Shown one piece after another: positions 34,818 through 45,800 of a stretch of DNA of 64,000 nucleotides (the stretch's first letter is position 1; each line of letters starts with the position of its first letter). The translations under genes and the position numbers were made by a program. The notes beneath the pieces were generated by a model. The model was not told where the DNA came from and did no database searches. It saw only the letters and a list, made by a program, of their open reading frames with translations. This DNA comes from Alentia gelatinosa (lineage: Eukaryota > Annelida > Polychaeta > Phyllodocida > Polynoidae): the NCBI GenBank assembly GCA_950022655.1, contig OX465583.1, positions 66,076,652-66,140,651 on the forward strand, given 5' to 3'.

Positions 34818-35285
34818 CTGTCGGATATATAATCTGTCCATTTTGCTAATCCCACGTACCTTTAGTTCTGTGAATATTGCTGACAATACATATATATTCT
34901 TATTCATATGGAAATGATGTTGGATACATAATCTGTCCATTTTCTAATCCAACGTACCTTTAGTTCTAGGAATATTGCTGACAATGTATTCATATTCATA
35001 TGTCTATGTTGTAGGTTATTGTTACTATCTAATCTGTCTATTTTCCTTAACCAACGTACCTTTAGTTCTCGGAATATTGCGGACAATACATTCTTATTCA
35101 TATGAACATGCTGTTGGATATTTAATGTGTCCATATTTCTAATCCAACATTCCTTTAGTTCTAGGAATGTTGCTGACAATACACGTATATTTTTATTCAT
35201 AAGCACATGCTGTTGGATATCTAATTTATTTTTCTAATCCAACATACCTTTAGTTCTAGGGATATGCTGATATGTCATTGTGGTT
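34818..35285. repeat. ~95-bp tandem repeat, about 4.5 copies
   Basis: Unit landmarks 'ttggatat.taatctgtccat', 'ctaatccaacgtacctttag' and 'ttctaggaatattgctgaca' recur at 34,825, 34,920, 35,020, 35,115 and 35,215 with moderate divergence. Confidence 0.88.
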
Positions 35286-35291
35286 CTCATC

Positions 35292-35335
35292 TTGTTTGTT
35301 TGGGTAGTTTAACGTCAACTTTGTTCAATTAGGTA
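35292..35335 (-). mobile_element. tRNA-derived SINE, tail fragment (copy j)
   Basis: Only 'cttgtttgtttgggtagttt' + 'aacgtcaactttgttcaatt' remains, in reverse orientation. Confidence 0.65.
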
Positions 35336-38101
35336 ATACAGCGACCTCAGGTCTCACCAGTGCACCTTACTTCAGTCATCTCATATTCATTACGAAATAT
35401 TCTTATTCATATGTAAATGCGAAAATTCAATCTAGGAAGTAATTGTATTTCAATCCCAAAGAAGAGGTTTCATTATCCCGATTCTCACATAGGACATACC
35501 AGCATTGACTTACGTAACACGTGATATGATTAATGAATTATTCATATCAAATACGCATGTCGTGCTATTCCACGCCAGCATCTTAACACCAGTCCAACTA
35601 TATCATCGGCGGCTGCATAATTCGTATACAATGCACGTGGGTTAGTGTTAGGAGCAGTAGCGCGTAACTAAATACAGTTATTAAGTTTTTAAACGGAACG
35701 CATTAGCTAAATGTATATTAGTAGAGGAAACCTTTGAAAGCGGCACTGAGTATTCATGTGACAACCGACCGACTTAAACTGCAGGTTGTGTATGTCAGCA
35801 GAATGATTTGGATAATTAGGAGACTATGTATTCAGATTCTTCACATCTTTAATAAACACATATTTTTTATGAATCTCAACTGTTTAAGGAACATATTGTA
35901 TTTCGTGCCAAACTGGTGTTGATATGATAAAGACACCATTCATCTCTGTACCAAGTCCATCCATATTGGTGCAAGCACTACTGGTCTTCTAACGGCATCC
36001 TTCTGACCGGTGTCTCTGCTAACGACCAGTGACCTGATGAGGTTAATTGTAATTTAGTGTTCGCAGCATGAGTCAATGCAAACCTATCGGCATGGGTGTT
36101 GTGGATGCAGTGTTTATTGTATATGTAAAGTAGGGGGTAGGTCAGGGGCGTCCAGCCTCTTTGTTCGCCCCGCTTCTATGTGCCCCACCTGCTCCTGGTA
36201 CGACACATCAAAAGCCGGCAGAACTACGGCCTCAGTTGCCGGTCGACGTATGGCCGGGCGGGTGCCGGCTTCACCCGGCGCCGAGGCCGGGTGAATGGGC
36301 TGAGGCAATCAGTAATGCGTCGTATGCGTCACTCGAAGCGCGCCGGCCCCACGCCCACCCCGGAGACGTGCGTTACCACACGGGTCCGTTATTTTAACCG
36401 TTATTCTCCTCTCAAGTTAAGAAAGGACTGGATTAAGTGGATGGGAGAGAAAGACATAGGTATCTTTCTAGCAGGACTGTGGCTCAAACATGTTTATTGA
36501 GCAAATACCCTGTGGAATGGTTATTGATCATTTTCCTTGATATGTAATGGTGCAGTAGTAAGTAGCCTATCCGCAGCCGGTTCGGCAAGTAACTCAAACC
36601 AATAGTTTTACCATGGGCGATTGCACATAGCAGTCCGGCTTGAAGCTATGCATCCCTGGATACACATATCCATAACCTGTACATGATAGTTGAGCTATTC
36701 TGTAACACATGTCCCTGTTGTACATCATGATACAAAGTAATTGCATAATGCCCATTTCCAAGAATCAACATCCGATGCTCAGTGGCAATTACCTCGCTTC
36801 AATACGAAATTTACTGCAAATCATATTCAATATAAATAGGCGGTCCCATCCCGTTGTGTGCACCTACATGATGTGCAATATACCGGCGTTGTTACATACA
36901 GCGGGGCGTGGTGCATGTCTACCCCGGGAAGACCCTGCGTACAGGGTAGGTAGTATGCTGCCAGAAATAGCAGAATGATTCATCCCAATGGTAGCTTGGT
37001 ATCCACCAGCCTCCCCCAGAGGCAGCTTGCAAGCCAGCGCGCCTCTTTTCTGGGTAAACTACTGTCCTCTCTGCATATTCCGCACATCATTCCTCCCACC
37101 CACAAATTTTAGAATACACCTGCGTAGTTTGAATCTTATTCTGGATAGGACACTTGTGGAATGGAGTTGAAACTACATGATTATATATAAATACATGTAT
37201 TATGTATCAATGACGGTATATCTGCTCTATTTAGGTTAGTCTGTTGCAGATAGAATACATCCGTTTCAGAGAACTGTAAATCTATTACTAAGACTGGATT
37301 TAATAATCAATTGTTATTGATAACTCTTATCAACAATAAGCGGCACTCAATTCCCAAGGATTTTCCCTATCAATTCGCGAGTTGAAACCTATATCTACAA
37401 ATATGCCAGTTTACTTTCGAGTAACCTATAAACTAAACACAACATAAGCCTACTAAGTGATGGGTTCACGAACGTAAAAACTATATTGCATTTGAATGGT
37501 ATATATATTTTGCCATTGATCAACAAGAAATCATTTTTTGTCCAATCACATGCTACATTTTACCTCTATTTTTTTTCTTTTTTGAATAGATTCTCTTCGT
37601 CTTCCAGCAATTTATATATACCTAGAAATCTAGATGGTTCATAAACGGCCTACTGAGTAATCATACTTTTGGGGAATAGAATAAGTTTTTCATAAAATAA
37701 TTGATGTAACTCATTAAGCATCATATTGAAAAGATCACTAATTTGAATATGATGCATATACATCTTGTCTAATATTAATAAGTAACGTCTGGATTGAATT
37801 ATAACCTTTGCTCACAGTTTTAGCACACATGAAAAAAATCTTTAGAGAAATATGCTACAATAACTCTACAGTGTTTTGTATCCTCAAATCGAGCACAGCC
37901 AAGGTTTGGGTCCGGCCTCCAGCACTCTACGGAAGATGTATGGTAGCTGTGTCGCTATCACGGGCCCCCACCCCCAGACAGCAACCAGCCAGTCTGAACC
38001 AGCGGCAGCAGCAGGGCCATGGTGCCGCCGCGGGCCCGATCCTCTACCGGCTACACATCAGGCGCCTGTTTCGGCAGAAAACAAAGCAGACAGATACTAA
38101 C
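35336..38101. other. No gene recognised; two GC-rich patches
   Basis: 36,134-36,395 and 37,905-38,090 are GC-rich and keep frames open. On the minus strand 36,308-36,114 encodes a protein-like stretch (EAVVLPAFDVSYQEQVG) with no recognised family. The second patch lies inside the presumed first intron of the minus-strand gene starting at 38,249. The remaining AT-rich sequence shows nothing. Confidence 0.4.
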
Positions 38102-38249
38102 CTTTAGTAATTCGCTCCAAAATCAGCTCCTTATGTTCGGCCGTGAACGGCTCTCCAATGACAACGAGCACAGCAGATCCAGTTAATTCTGCCATTTCCG
38201 AAGTATTTTCTCCAAGGGTTGCGGCACCGTTTGCCTCTGCCGTCGCCAT
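38102..38249 (-). CDS. MAP1/futsch-like gene, first coding exon (partial gene)
   Basis: The exon encodes 49 residues plus one base from an ATG at 38,249 and ends at a strong donor (AAAG|GTTAGT, intron from 38,101). After a low-complexity start rich in A, T, E and G, residues 27-49 read AVLVVIGEPFTAEHKELILE + RITK. This matches the conserved opening of MAP1 family proteins (vertebrate MAP1A/B/S, insect Futsch), where a hydrophobic strand and a GE-p-EH motif begin the N-terminal region before a G-f-SW segment. Such proteins are large microtubule- and actin-binding, mostly neuronal, cytoskeletal regulators. The phase-1 donor would begin the next residue with G, as in the family. No second exon was found down to position 1, so the first intron would exceed 38 kb, or exon 2 was missed. 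It is divergent from UBA6. The assignment rests on a short stretch and is probable rather than certain. Confidence 0.65.
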
Positions 38250-38357
38250 CATTGAAGTGAGCAGTGACGTCACGGTGTTGAGAGTTGGTCCGTCACGTAT
38301 TTTCTGATTGGTTTACTGCGCGTGGAGAGCCAATAGAATCACAGTTTACAAATCGCC
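38250..38357. promoter_or_regulatory. Candidate bidirectional promoter with CRE and paired CCAAT boxes
   Basis: Between the minus-strand ATG (38,249) and the UBA6 side lies a perfect CRE palindrome TGACGTCA (38,265-38,272), a second CRE-like half site 'cgtcacg' (38,291-38,297), ATTGG (38,307-38,311) and CCAAT (38,330-38,334). The two CCAAT boxes face opposite ways. No TATA box is evident. The layout is typical of short TATA-less divergent promoters bound by NF-Y and CREB/ATF. Transcription starts cannot be placed. Confidence 0.5.
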
Positions 38358-38390
38358 ATGAAAGCCGGGCCGGCCCTCTACACACTCAAT
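38358..38390 (+). CDS. Candidate first coding exon of UBA6 (weak)
   Basis: ATG in an acceptable context ('cgccATGa') opens 11 codons and ends at a consensus donor (AAT|GTACGT) in phase 0, matching the phase-0 start of the exon at 39,771. The short distance to the CCAAT box leaves almost no 5' UTR. The alternative is that the first exon is non-coding and translation starts at the internal ATG of MATDVEIDD (39,852) in the next exon. Confidence 0.2.
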
Positions 38391-39770
38391 GTACGTACAC
38401 ACAGGCTCTTACACGCACGAGGTTCAGTACTCTAAGACTTCCCGCGCGTGGATACGTTTTTTGAGTGTGGTCTAATTCCTCCTCACTTCACTGTGTACTT
38501 CTACAAACTTTAGTGTCTATATCCGCCATTGATATTCTGAAAGTAGATCCAGGTTAAAATTACCATGTTAGACTCTTGCATTGATAATAGCATAAGGCTA
38601 AGCTATGGCTTCGATCTGTGATGTGTCACTTCACTGTGTTCTACTTATCACTAAATGACAGTATACATAATCCTATTTAACCTTATCTATTTGTGATTCA
38701 AGGGAGATTCGTAATGATATATGTCGTCTGATATATTTCGAACGGTTTTGATTTCGTCCTAGAATTTGCTATATTCATCGTGCGTATAAGACATAATATC
38801 CACTGCCAACGAGTGCCAATATTACATCGGCGGAAGAAGCAGAAGGCAGCAGAGCGACAAATACATCCATAATAATACCGGTAACGAAAGACTATACCAG
38901 GGGATACACCTAATTTCTACTTTAGTCTAGATGATAATTTCTTATACAGGCTGATGCACTGGTATGACGATACTTCATTCTGTTATTCACGCATGTGCAG
39001 GCGCAACGCAGACTCCGATTGAGACTGTCGGTGTCAGTCACCTAAACATTGTCAAAAAGCCGGCCTCGCATTGTTTTTGTGACTTTAGGACCGTGTTTCA
39101 AAGTAGGAAAAACATGTAGTACAATGCAATGAATGCATCAATATTTGGGAAGGATAGCAAAATGATTGAGTATTAATCCCTTCGAGTTTCCCATTCTGAC
39201 AGTATAATTCTGCAGTCATTCTATGAATCATCTGTAAACTGAGAAAATGCCCGTCATTCTGGATGTGCGGCTGCGCAGACCTGACAGTCACTGGTAGTGT
39301 CACAACAACAGAGTTGCTTAAGTAATTACTCATGAGGTTAATATAAGCTGTTGGTGTAACATTTAGTGGAATCACATTGTCTAGAGACGCACTACATTAC
39401 AGGTCAGTCAAGACATATTTAGCCAGTGTGAGACCAATCATTTCAGGCATCCTGATGTCCTGATATTTGCAAATTGCAGCACATATCAAGAACACTTTGG
39501 AGCTATGCTATATAGTATATATATACCAATAACTTGAATAAGTAGTATATAAAGTAGACCTAAACAAATGTGTACATTCCTTTCACATGAACAGATCATA
39601 TTCCCTGTATCACAGTTTGCATTATTTATAATCGAGTGCCTTTCTTTGAAATTGAATACAATATAAAGTGATGTATGCCCTAAATATGGTCTTGAATAGT
39701 TTTATACAATCCCAGAAGGGTAACTAAATTCAGTTATACATACAGGTAAATTACTTTCCTTCATCGACAG

Positions 39771-39889
39771 AAATCTGAAGAGTTCATCACGAATCCGGCC
39801 AAAAAGCCTCGAATTTCTGAAGCCGTTGAGCGGTTAGTCGACGATATAACAATGGCTACTGACGTTGAAATTGACGACTCACTGTACAG
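39771..39889 (+). CDS. UBA6: UBA6 in-window coding exon 1
   Basis: Acceptor 'tccttcatcgacag|', donor 'tacag|gtaaaa'. Encodes residues 1-40, with a basic KKPRI stretch and [12 protein letters not shown] leading to YSRQ. The basic stretch parallels the nuclear-signal region of UBA1 long forms. The internal ATG at residue 28 could be the true start if upstream exons are non-coding. Ends in phase 2. Confidence 0.88.
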
Positions 39890-42800
39890 GTAAAATTTAC
39901 GTTTCATTATCAACTAAATCTATGACAGGCTTCTCTGTAAGTCATGCATGTGTGTAACCATTTCTTATTAGGGTCCTGATGTATCAAAGGGGCAATATAT
40001 ATCCTTTAGTAAAGACCTGACATGTGGATCAAGAGGTAGATTATTATATAGACTAGCTTTTTTTCCTGTTTTGATGGACAGCCATAAACCGTGATTTACT
40101 GATGTAGATTAAATGGTGTGCTCCACTGGGCTTAAGGGTGTGCTCCAACAACCAGGCGAAATTTGCATTCGGGGTTACCAGCATAAGGGCTGGTTCCACC
40201 AACACGATTGATTTGCCGTGGTATATCTTGTTATATCTCCTTTGTCCTGATACGTAGCATGTGATGACGTGTGTATGTTTTGGTGCTCCACCACCGTGAC
40301 ACCTCAAGACACATCACGGCAAATATGCACGCAGTTATTCAAAACCAAGCAAGATTTAGCATGACAACCAATTCGTGACTAATATCGCTATATCTTTTGT
40401 GTTGGTGGAATCAGCACTATACCTGGGCTGTGGCAGGAGATGACCTCGACCTGCAGTTGCCAGTTAAGGGATTGTCTCACCAAGCTGGTGCTAGACCCGG
40501 CTGTGGACTGTACGGGGTCGCCTGCAGATTTGGCCTGTTGCCCACAACAGCCGGCTCGGTGGAAGAGTGCGGAAGGTGTCCCCGGTGGCTCCGGGCCCCT
40601 CGCCAGCAGATTCATTAGATTTTGCCGGTTGGAGTACACCGCTTTCGGTCTGCTGGGGTGGACAGCAATTAACAATCTGTTCGCACTCTTGGTCGCCTCG
40701 CCTCCTCTTGGTGCAGACCGGATATGCTTGCACACAAGCATAACATAAGCGACCGGAGTGGGGAGTTAGCTCAGTGTTAAAGAGCGCTGGACTTGTAATA
40801 CCAAGGCTGTCAGACTTTGTTGATTCGGGTCCTACTGCAGCCACTTTTCTTTTTCAACCCCAGCAGTGGTAGATTTACTGCTATATCAAAGGCCAATCCT
40901 TCTCATACCATGTCTATGTGGTGTGGGAAGTAAAAGAACTCTCACCTCGGTAAATGTGTAGGGGTGAGGTTTCCACATAAATTCATTTCATAGATTCGAT
41001 CACCACCCTTGTGGTGTAATAGAGCCTTGAGAAAGTCTGGTGAGAACCTGCAATGGTTAACTGGACGTTAAATCAAACCAACCAACACCGCTTTCCCACC
41101 CGGGTATGAATGGCTGTATTTAAAAATACCTGTCTTTTTTAGATGCACAGTTTTGGTATAACATTTGATGTACATGTATTTTTTTTCACCACCTAAGAAA
41201 TTCTCATGCATTGTGTTATTTTTCTTACAGTCGACAAAGATATGTACTTGGTGATGGTGCCATGCAACGGATGGCTAAGTCAAAAGTGCTTCTAGTAGGC
41301 CTTGGAGGTCTAGGCGTGGAGATTGGTAAGTACATATGGATATATAGTATGATTGTTAGCTGTACAGTAGAATCCTGACTAATGGACACCCTGCACAAAT
41401 GGACACCCCGTGTTAATGGACAGTTTTGCTAGGACGGAAATTTACCCCTCTATAAGATGCTTACTTTAAGCCTTTGTAAGCGAATATCCCACATGGACGG
41501 AGAGTTATATGAAAAGCCATTGAACCCTATGTAAACGGAGTCTTCAGAGGTACACCAGATTATCCACATTTAGAATCTCTGCTTAATATTGACCATGACA
41601 CAGAAATAAAGATGAATCTTTGCTGGTCTCAAGTACAGTAGAACCCCGCCTAACAGACACCCTGTGTAAGCGGGGACCCCGTGTTAACAGAAACCTTTGA
41701 TCTGAATGGATCGCTCTATTAGATGTTTATTCTAACTCTGTGTAAGCAGACACCACGCATAAGCAGACACTTTGACCCTGAATGCAGGGTGGCCGCCTAT
41801 GCGGGGTTCTACTCTATAAGATGTAGGGCAAAATGTGTATCATTAAGTATAACATTTTTCATCCAGTTACTCTTTGAGACTACATGTACATGTATTTAAA
41901 AAAGGTATGCATATGCCATCTTTTCAGCGAAAAACGTAATTTTGGCCGGAATAAAATCGCTTACCATTCAAGACACGAAGCTGGTTACGTCTCTTGATCT
42001 TGGAACCCAATTCTTCTTGCGGGAAGAGGACATCGGGAAAAACAGGTAAAATATTTCTGGAAAGGAAAACTGCTGTTACACGTTAATGAATGAAATAGAT
42101 TTCACGTGTTAGCTACAGATAACAGTGAACCTAAGATAGTTACATTTAGTTATATTGCTTTGATAACTTAACTTCAATACTGAGTGGTATTTTCCTTTGA
42201 GTGAAATCACCAACTAAATTATACATTCTCTTCAAGGTTTACAAACCTCCACTTGTCACCGGATTTTCAACATTTTGCCTGTGGCAAGGCCATGTCCTCA
42301 ACGATTTCAACAAATCAAGAAACGTAATATAATAAAGCGGGCATTCTAACCCAAATATTCCATAAGCGCTTATAAGTTACGATAAACTATCCATAAATGC
42401 ATTTAGAATATGGGGTTTGAGCCTCAAAATAGCTGCTGTGTTCAACCTCTACTTTCCAAGGCCAAAAAGAATTCAGGAAAAAAAAGGTTCGCCAAGCTAT
42501 TGATCAGCAGGTATTTAGATGTGAATATAGGCGGCTTATCTCACCCCTGGTATTTTCCCCCATAGACTTAACATTGGGAACGTGTACTCAATGCCCATGG
42601 AGTATTTAATCCCATCAATCCCATCTTGTTTGAAGCGCTACGTAATTCACACAGCTATGCCTTGTGTATTACTATGCTACTCTAACTCGATGGGATACGA
42701 GCTCTGACCGTAAACTTTCATAGGTTTCCTCTATGATAATTACCCGAGGTACTTACCAAGTACTGCAGGGGAACTGTTGTTCTTACGAGCCTAGTCACTG

Positions 42801-45800
42801 CTGAAGATTGTATACATTGACATTCATCCACAGGATGGAGGCAAGTGTTTCCAGATTGGCCGAACTTAATCCCTACGTGTCAGTTGATATGCGGTCAGAG
42901 CCTTTCTGTGAAACTTCAGACCTCACCTTCCTCAACGACTTCCAGGTGAGGAATCATGAACTGCCACCATTTGTTTACTATATACCAATGCTGTATATAC
43001 TGTAATTATATAGAACGTCCTGACCATGCTGTACAAGTCATAGAACGAGATGCTAATTTACTGTTTGTAAGGACCGAGGCGTTTATGCCGAGTTCCGTAC
43101 AAACGGTAAATTAGCATCGAGTTCTGTGACTTGTACAAGCATGGTTGGACGTTATATATTTACTATATACCTGAAATTTAAAAAAAAAATCAATTTCATT
43201 TTCCTTAACAACCAAAATTGTAATAAAGGTGTATGGCTAGGTGGTCCGTATTTTAGTGTACGGACCAGTGGTCCATACAGTATTTTTACATTATATGCCA
43301 AAACGGTGCCTATTTACAGTATATACGGCATGGGTATATAGTAAATACACCGTTTCACCAAATAACGTAGAAATACCGTATGGAACACTGTTCCATACAG
43401 TAAAATACGGAACACTGTTCATTACGCTTTGACTAAGATATTTGTTGTTAGGCTTAAGTAAATTTATTATTTTCTATATTTCTGGGTATATATTAAATAT
43501 AGAACGACCTACCACGTTTGTACAAGCCACAAAACTCGATAGTAATTAATGGTTCGTACTGGGCTCAGTGTAGATACCTCGTTCCGTAAATTGTCATCAC
43601 GTTTTGTAGCTTGTACAACATAGTCAGGTCGTTCTATATAAGTATCCTCTGCTCTGTTCAATTTGAACTGAGATGATGACTTTTTTAGTTAAACTGGTCC
43701 ATCGGAGTAGGTTACTATTACCTAATTTTAGTATGTAGATATGTTTGTCCCCTACAACACTACGTGTTGTGCTTGCTAACATCTCAATTTCACTTCAACT
43801 CACCGAAGCAAGTTTCCTGAAACTTAACTATCAAATTTCTATTACTTGATTTAAGCCGACATTGATTATTATCATGGATCGTCCACCCTGGTATTGGGGC
43901 TGTGGTAGAATAATGATTTATGAGTCTAACTACACTTGCTTTACATAGAAACAGTTAAAACGCTTGTTGTTTTGAGACAGGTATGCATAGAATTATCCCT
44001 TAGATCTTCGTCTGCCCACGCTAAAGATAGTGTCATATCTGACCAATCGTTTGATTTAATACTCCCTGTTTTACCTTTGCAGTGTGTCATCCTCACTGAA
44101 GCATCCCTTGCGCTCCAACTGCAGGTTAATGAATTCTGCAGAACCCAATCTCCTCCTATCAAGGTGCAGTATTCTGTTGTCATTATCATGCTATTGTTTT
44201 TAAAAGAAATTCTAGGTAGCACTCGGCGAAGTAGAACGCTTTTAGCTTCCCTACCATATAGTATGTTAGATTTGTGTTTTGAAACGCTGTAATTCTGGTA
44301 TTTTTCGTTAAAAAAAAATCTAATTGACCTGTTAGATGATACAATTTCTGAACTTTCTCTGGAAATAATATACACGGGTATTATTAACGAATTACGCTCA
44401 TACACTCAGTCATCCAATGATAAAGAATACGTTGCCAGGTGTTTGTTTGGCTGCAGGCATTGCGTAACCAAGTAGATAAGGTGCGAATCCAGCCTGTGGA
44501 AAAAGGTCTATTGGGCGTCCAGTGTAGATCGCACACCAACATGATACCTACTTTGACATAGATATACATAGATTTTTTCCTGTTGACTCTATAGGAACCA
44601 TGGTAACACTCGAGAGACTAGTGGATTTGAAAAAAATATGTTAGAAAAACAACAACATAGACATATAGATAGAAAATAAACATGGAGCAAATTTTCAGTA
44701 GTCGACGGAGTGAAGCCATGGTATTTTTCTTCGTTACACTCCCACCCCAGGAGTTAGTGTTAATTAGGTTTTCACGGTTTTCATTCTAATAACACTGATA
44801 ACCGATATTTCCCAGCTGGATTGTATGGTGGTCATCTGTGGATGAGTAACATCAAGGTAAGGCCAAACCCCGCTGTGGGGGCTTATCTACTGGACTGGCA
44901 GCCTATTAGACACTCTTAGGCCACTCAAAAAAATTTGTTTCTCATCACCAAGCCATGAAAAATATGACGAGGGTAGACATACAGTAAAACCCCACATAAG
45001 CGGACACCCTCTGCTCCGGGACAAAGTGGCTGCCTACGTGGGGTGTCTACTTACGCGGGGTTCCCAGATTTTTACTGGCTCTACATTTAATGCATCCCTG
45101 ACATCAGGAGCTTTAATTTGATACTAAATACACATACCTTTCATAATTTCTATCAAGGTTCATCTATTTAAAAAAAAAAAAATCTTCTAAAATCGTTTTT
45201 TTTCTGATGCGTGCGGTGATGAGAAACAAGTTGGGTTTTTTTTAGTGGCCTTAAGTGTACTTAATTTGTTTTCAGGCATCTGGAGAATGACTTTTCCATT
45301 TTTAATGGGTGGGATTGGCTGGGGCGAATAACCCTGTCCCCGAAAAAGTAATAACATTACATGCCTTGACCTAGCCACATTAATTAAGATGCTTGATGAG
45401 TCCGAACCGGATGAAACCTTGACCTATTCCCGACCAGATCTGTCAAATTGAACAGATTGTCACCAAGAAAAGTGCTTGGTGAACAATACTCCAATACTGT
45501 ACTTTGCTGGATTCTCACGGCGATGATTGGTTCCCATTGTTGTTATATATGTAACAATTGACACCTGCCACCAGGTTCAAACGTGACAGGAAGTTGTCAT
45601 AAGAAGGAAACCCACAAGATGAGAATAACTTGGTCCGTACTCCACTGAGTTTGACTGCGGAGTATTCCACAAAGCGAAGCTGAGTGAATTACGTAGCGGT
45701 CCAACGAGGTGGAGTACAGACCAAGTTATTCTCAGCGAGTGGGTTTCTGATTTTATCTCACCCCATATAACATCATTTATTGCTGGAATAACTCACCAAA

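Larger units (their letters stand above)
39890..41230. other. UBA6 intron 1: Harbinger-like MITE, GC-rich stretch, SINE
   Basis: 40,185-40,420 is a MITE, 40,440-40,740 is a GC-rich stretch with open frames on both strands but no recognised family, and 40,757-41,090 is a SINE. The rest shows nothing. Confidence 0.7.

Noticed and set aside
36114..36308. Exon of the MAP1-like gene
   Set aside because: Protein-like, but it does not resemble the MAP1 segment expected after the first exon and lacks a clear acceptor; left as a GC-rich patch.
40388..40844. Possible exon in the GC-rich part of UBA6 intron 1
   Set aside because: Frames are open on both strands, run into a MITE and a SINE, and exons 1 and 2 join perfectly without it.
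43936..44405. Long frames on both strands around UBA6 exon 5
   Set aside because: The plus frame is exon 5 with intron read-through; the minus frame is its shadow with no domain.
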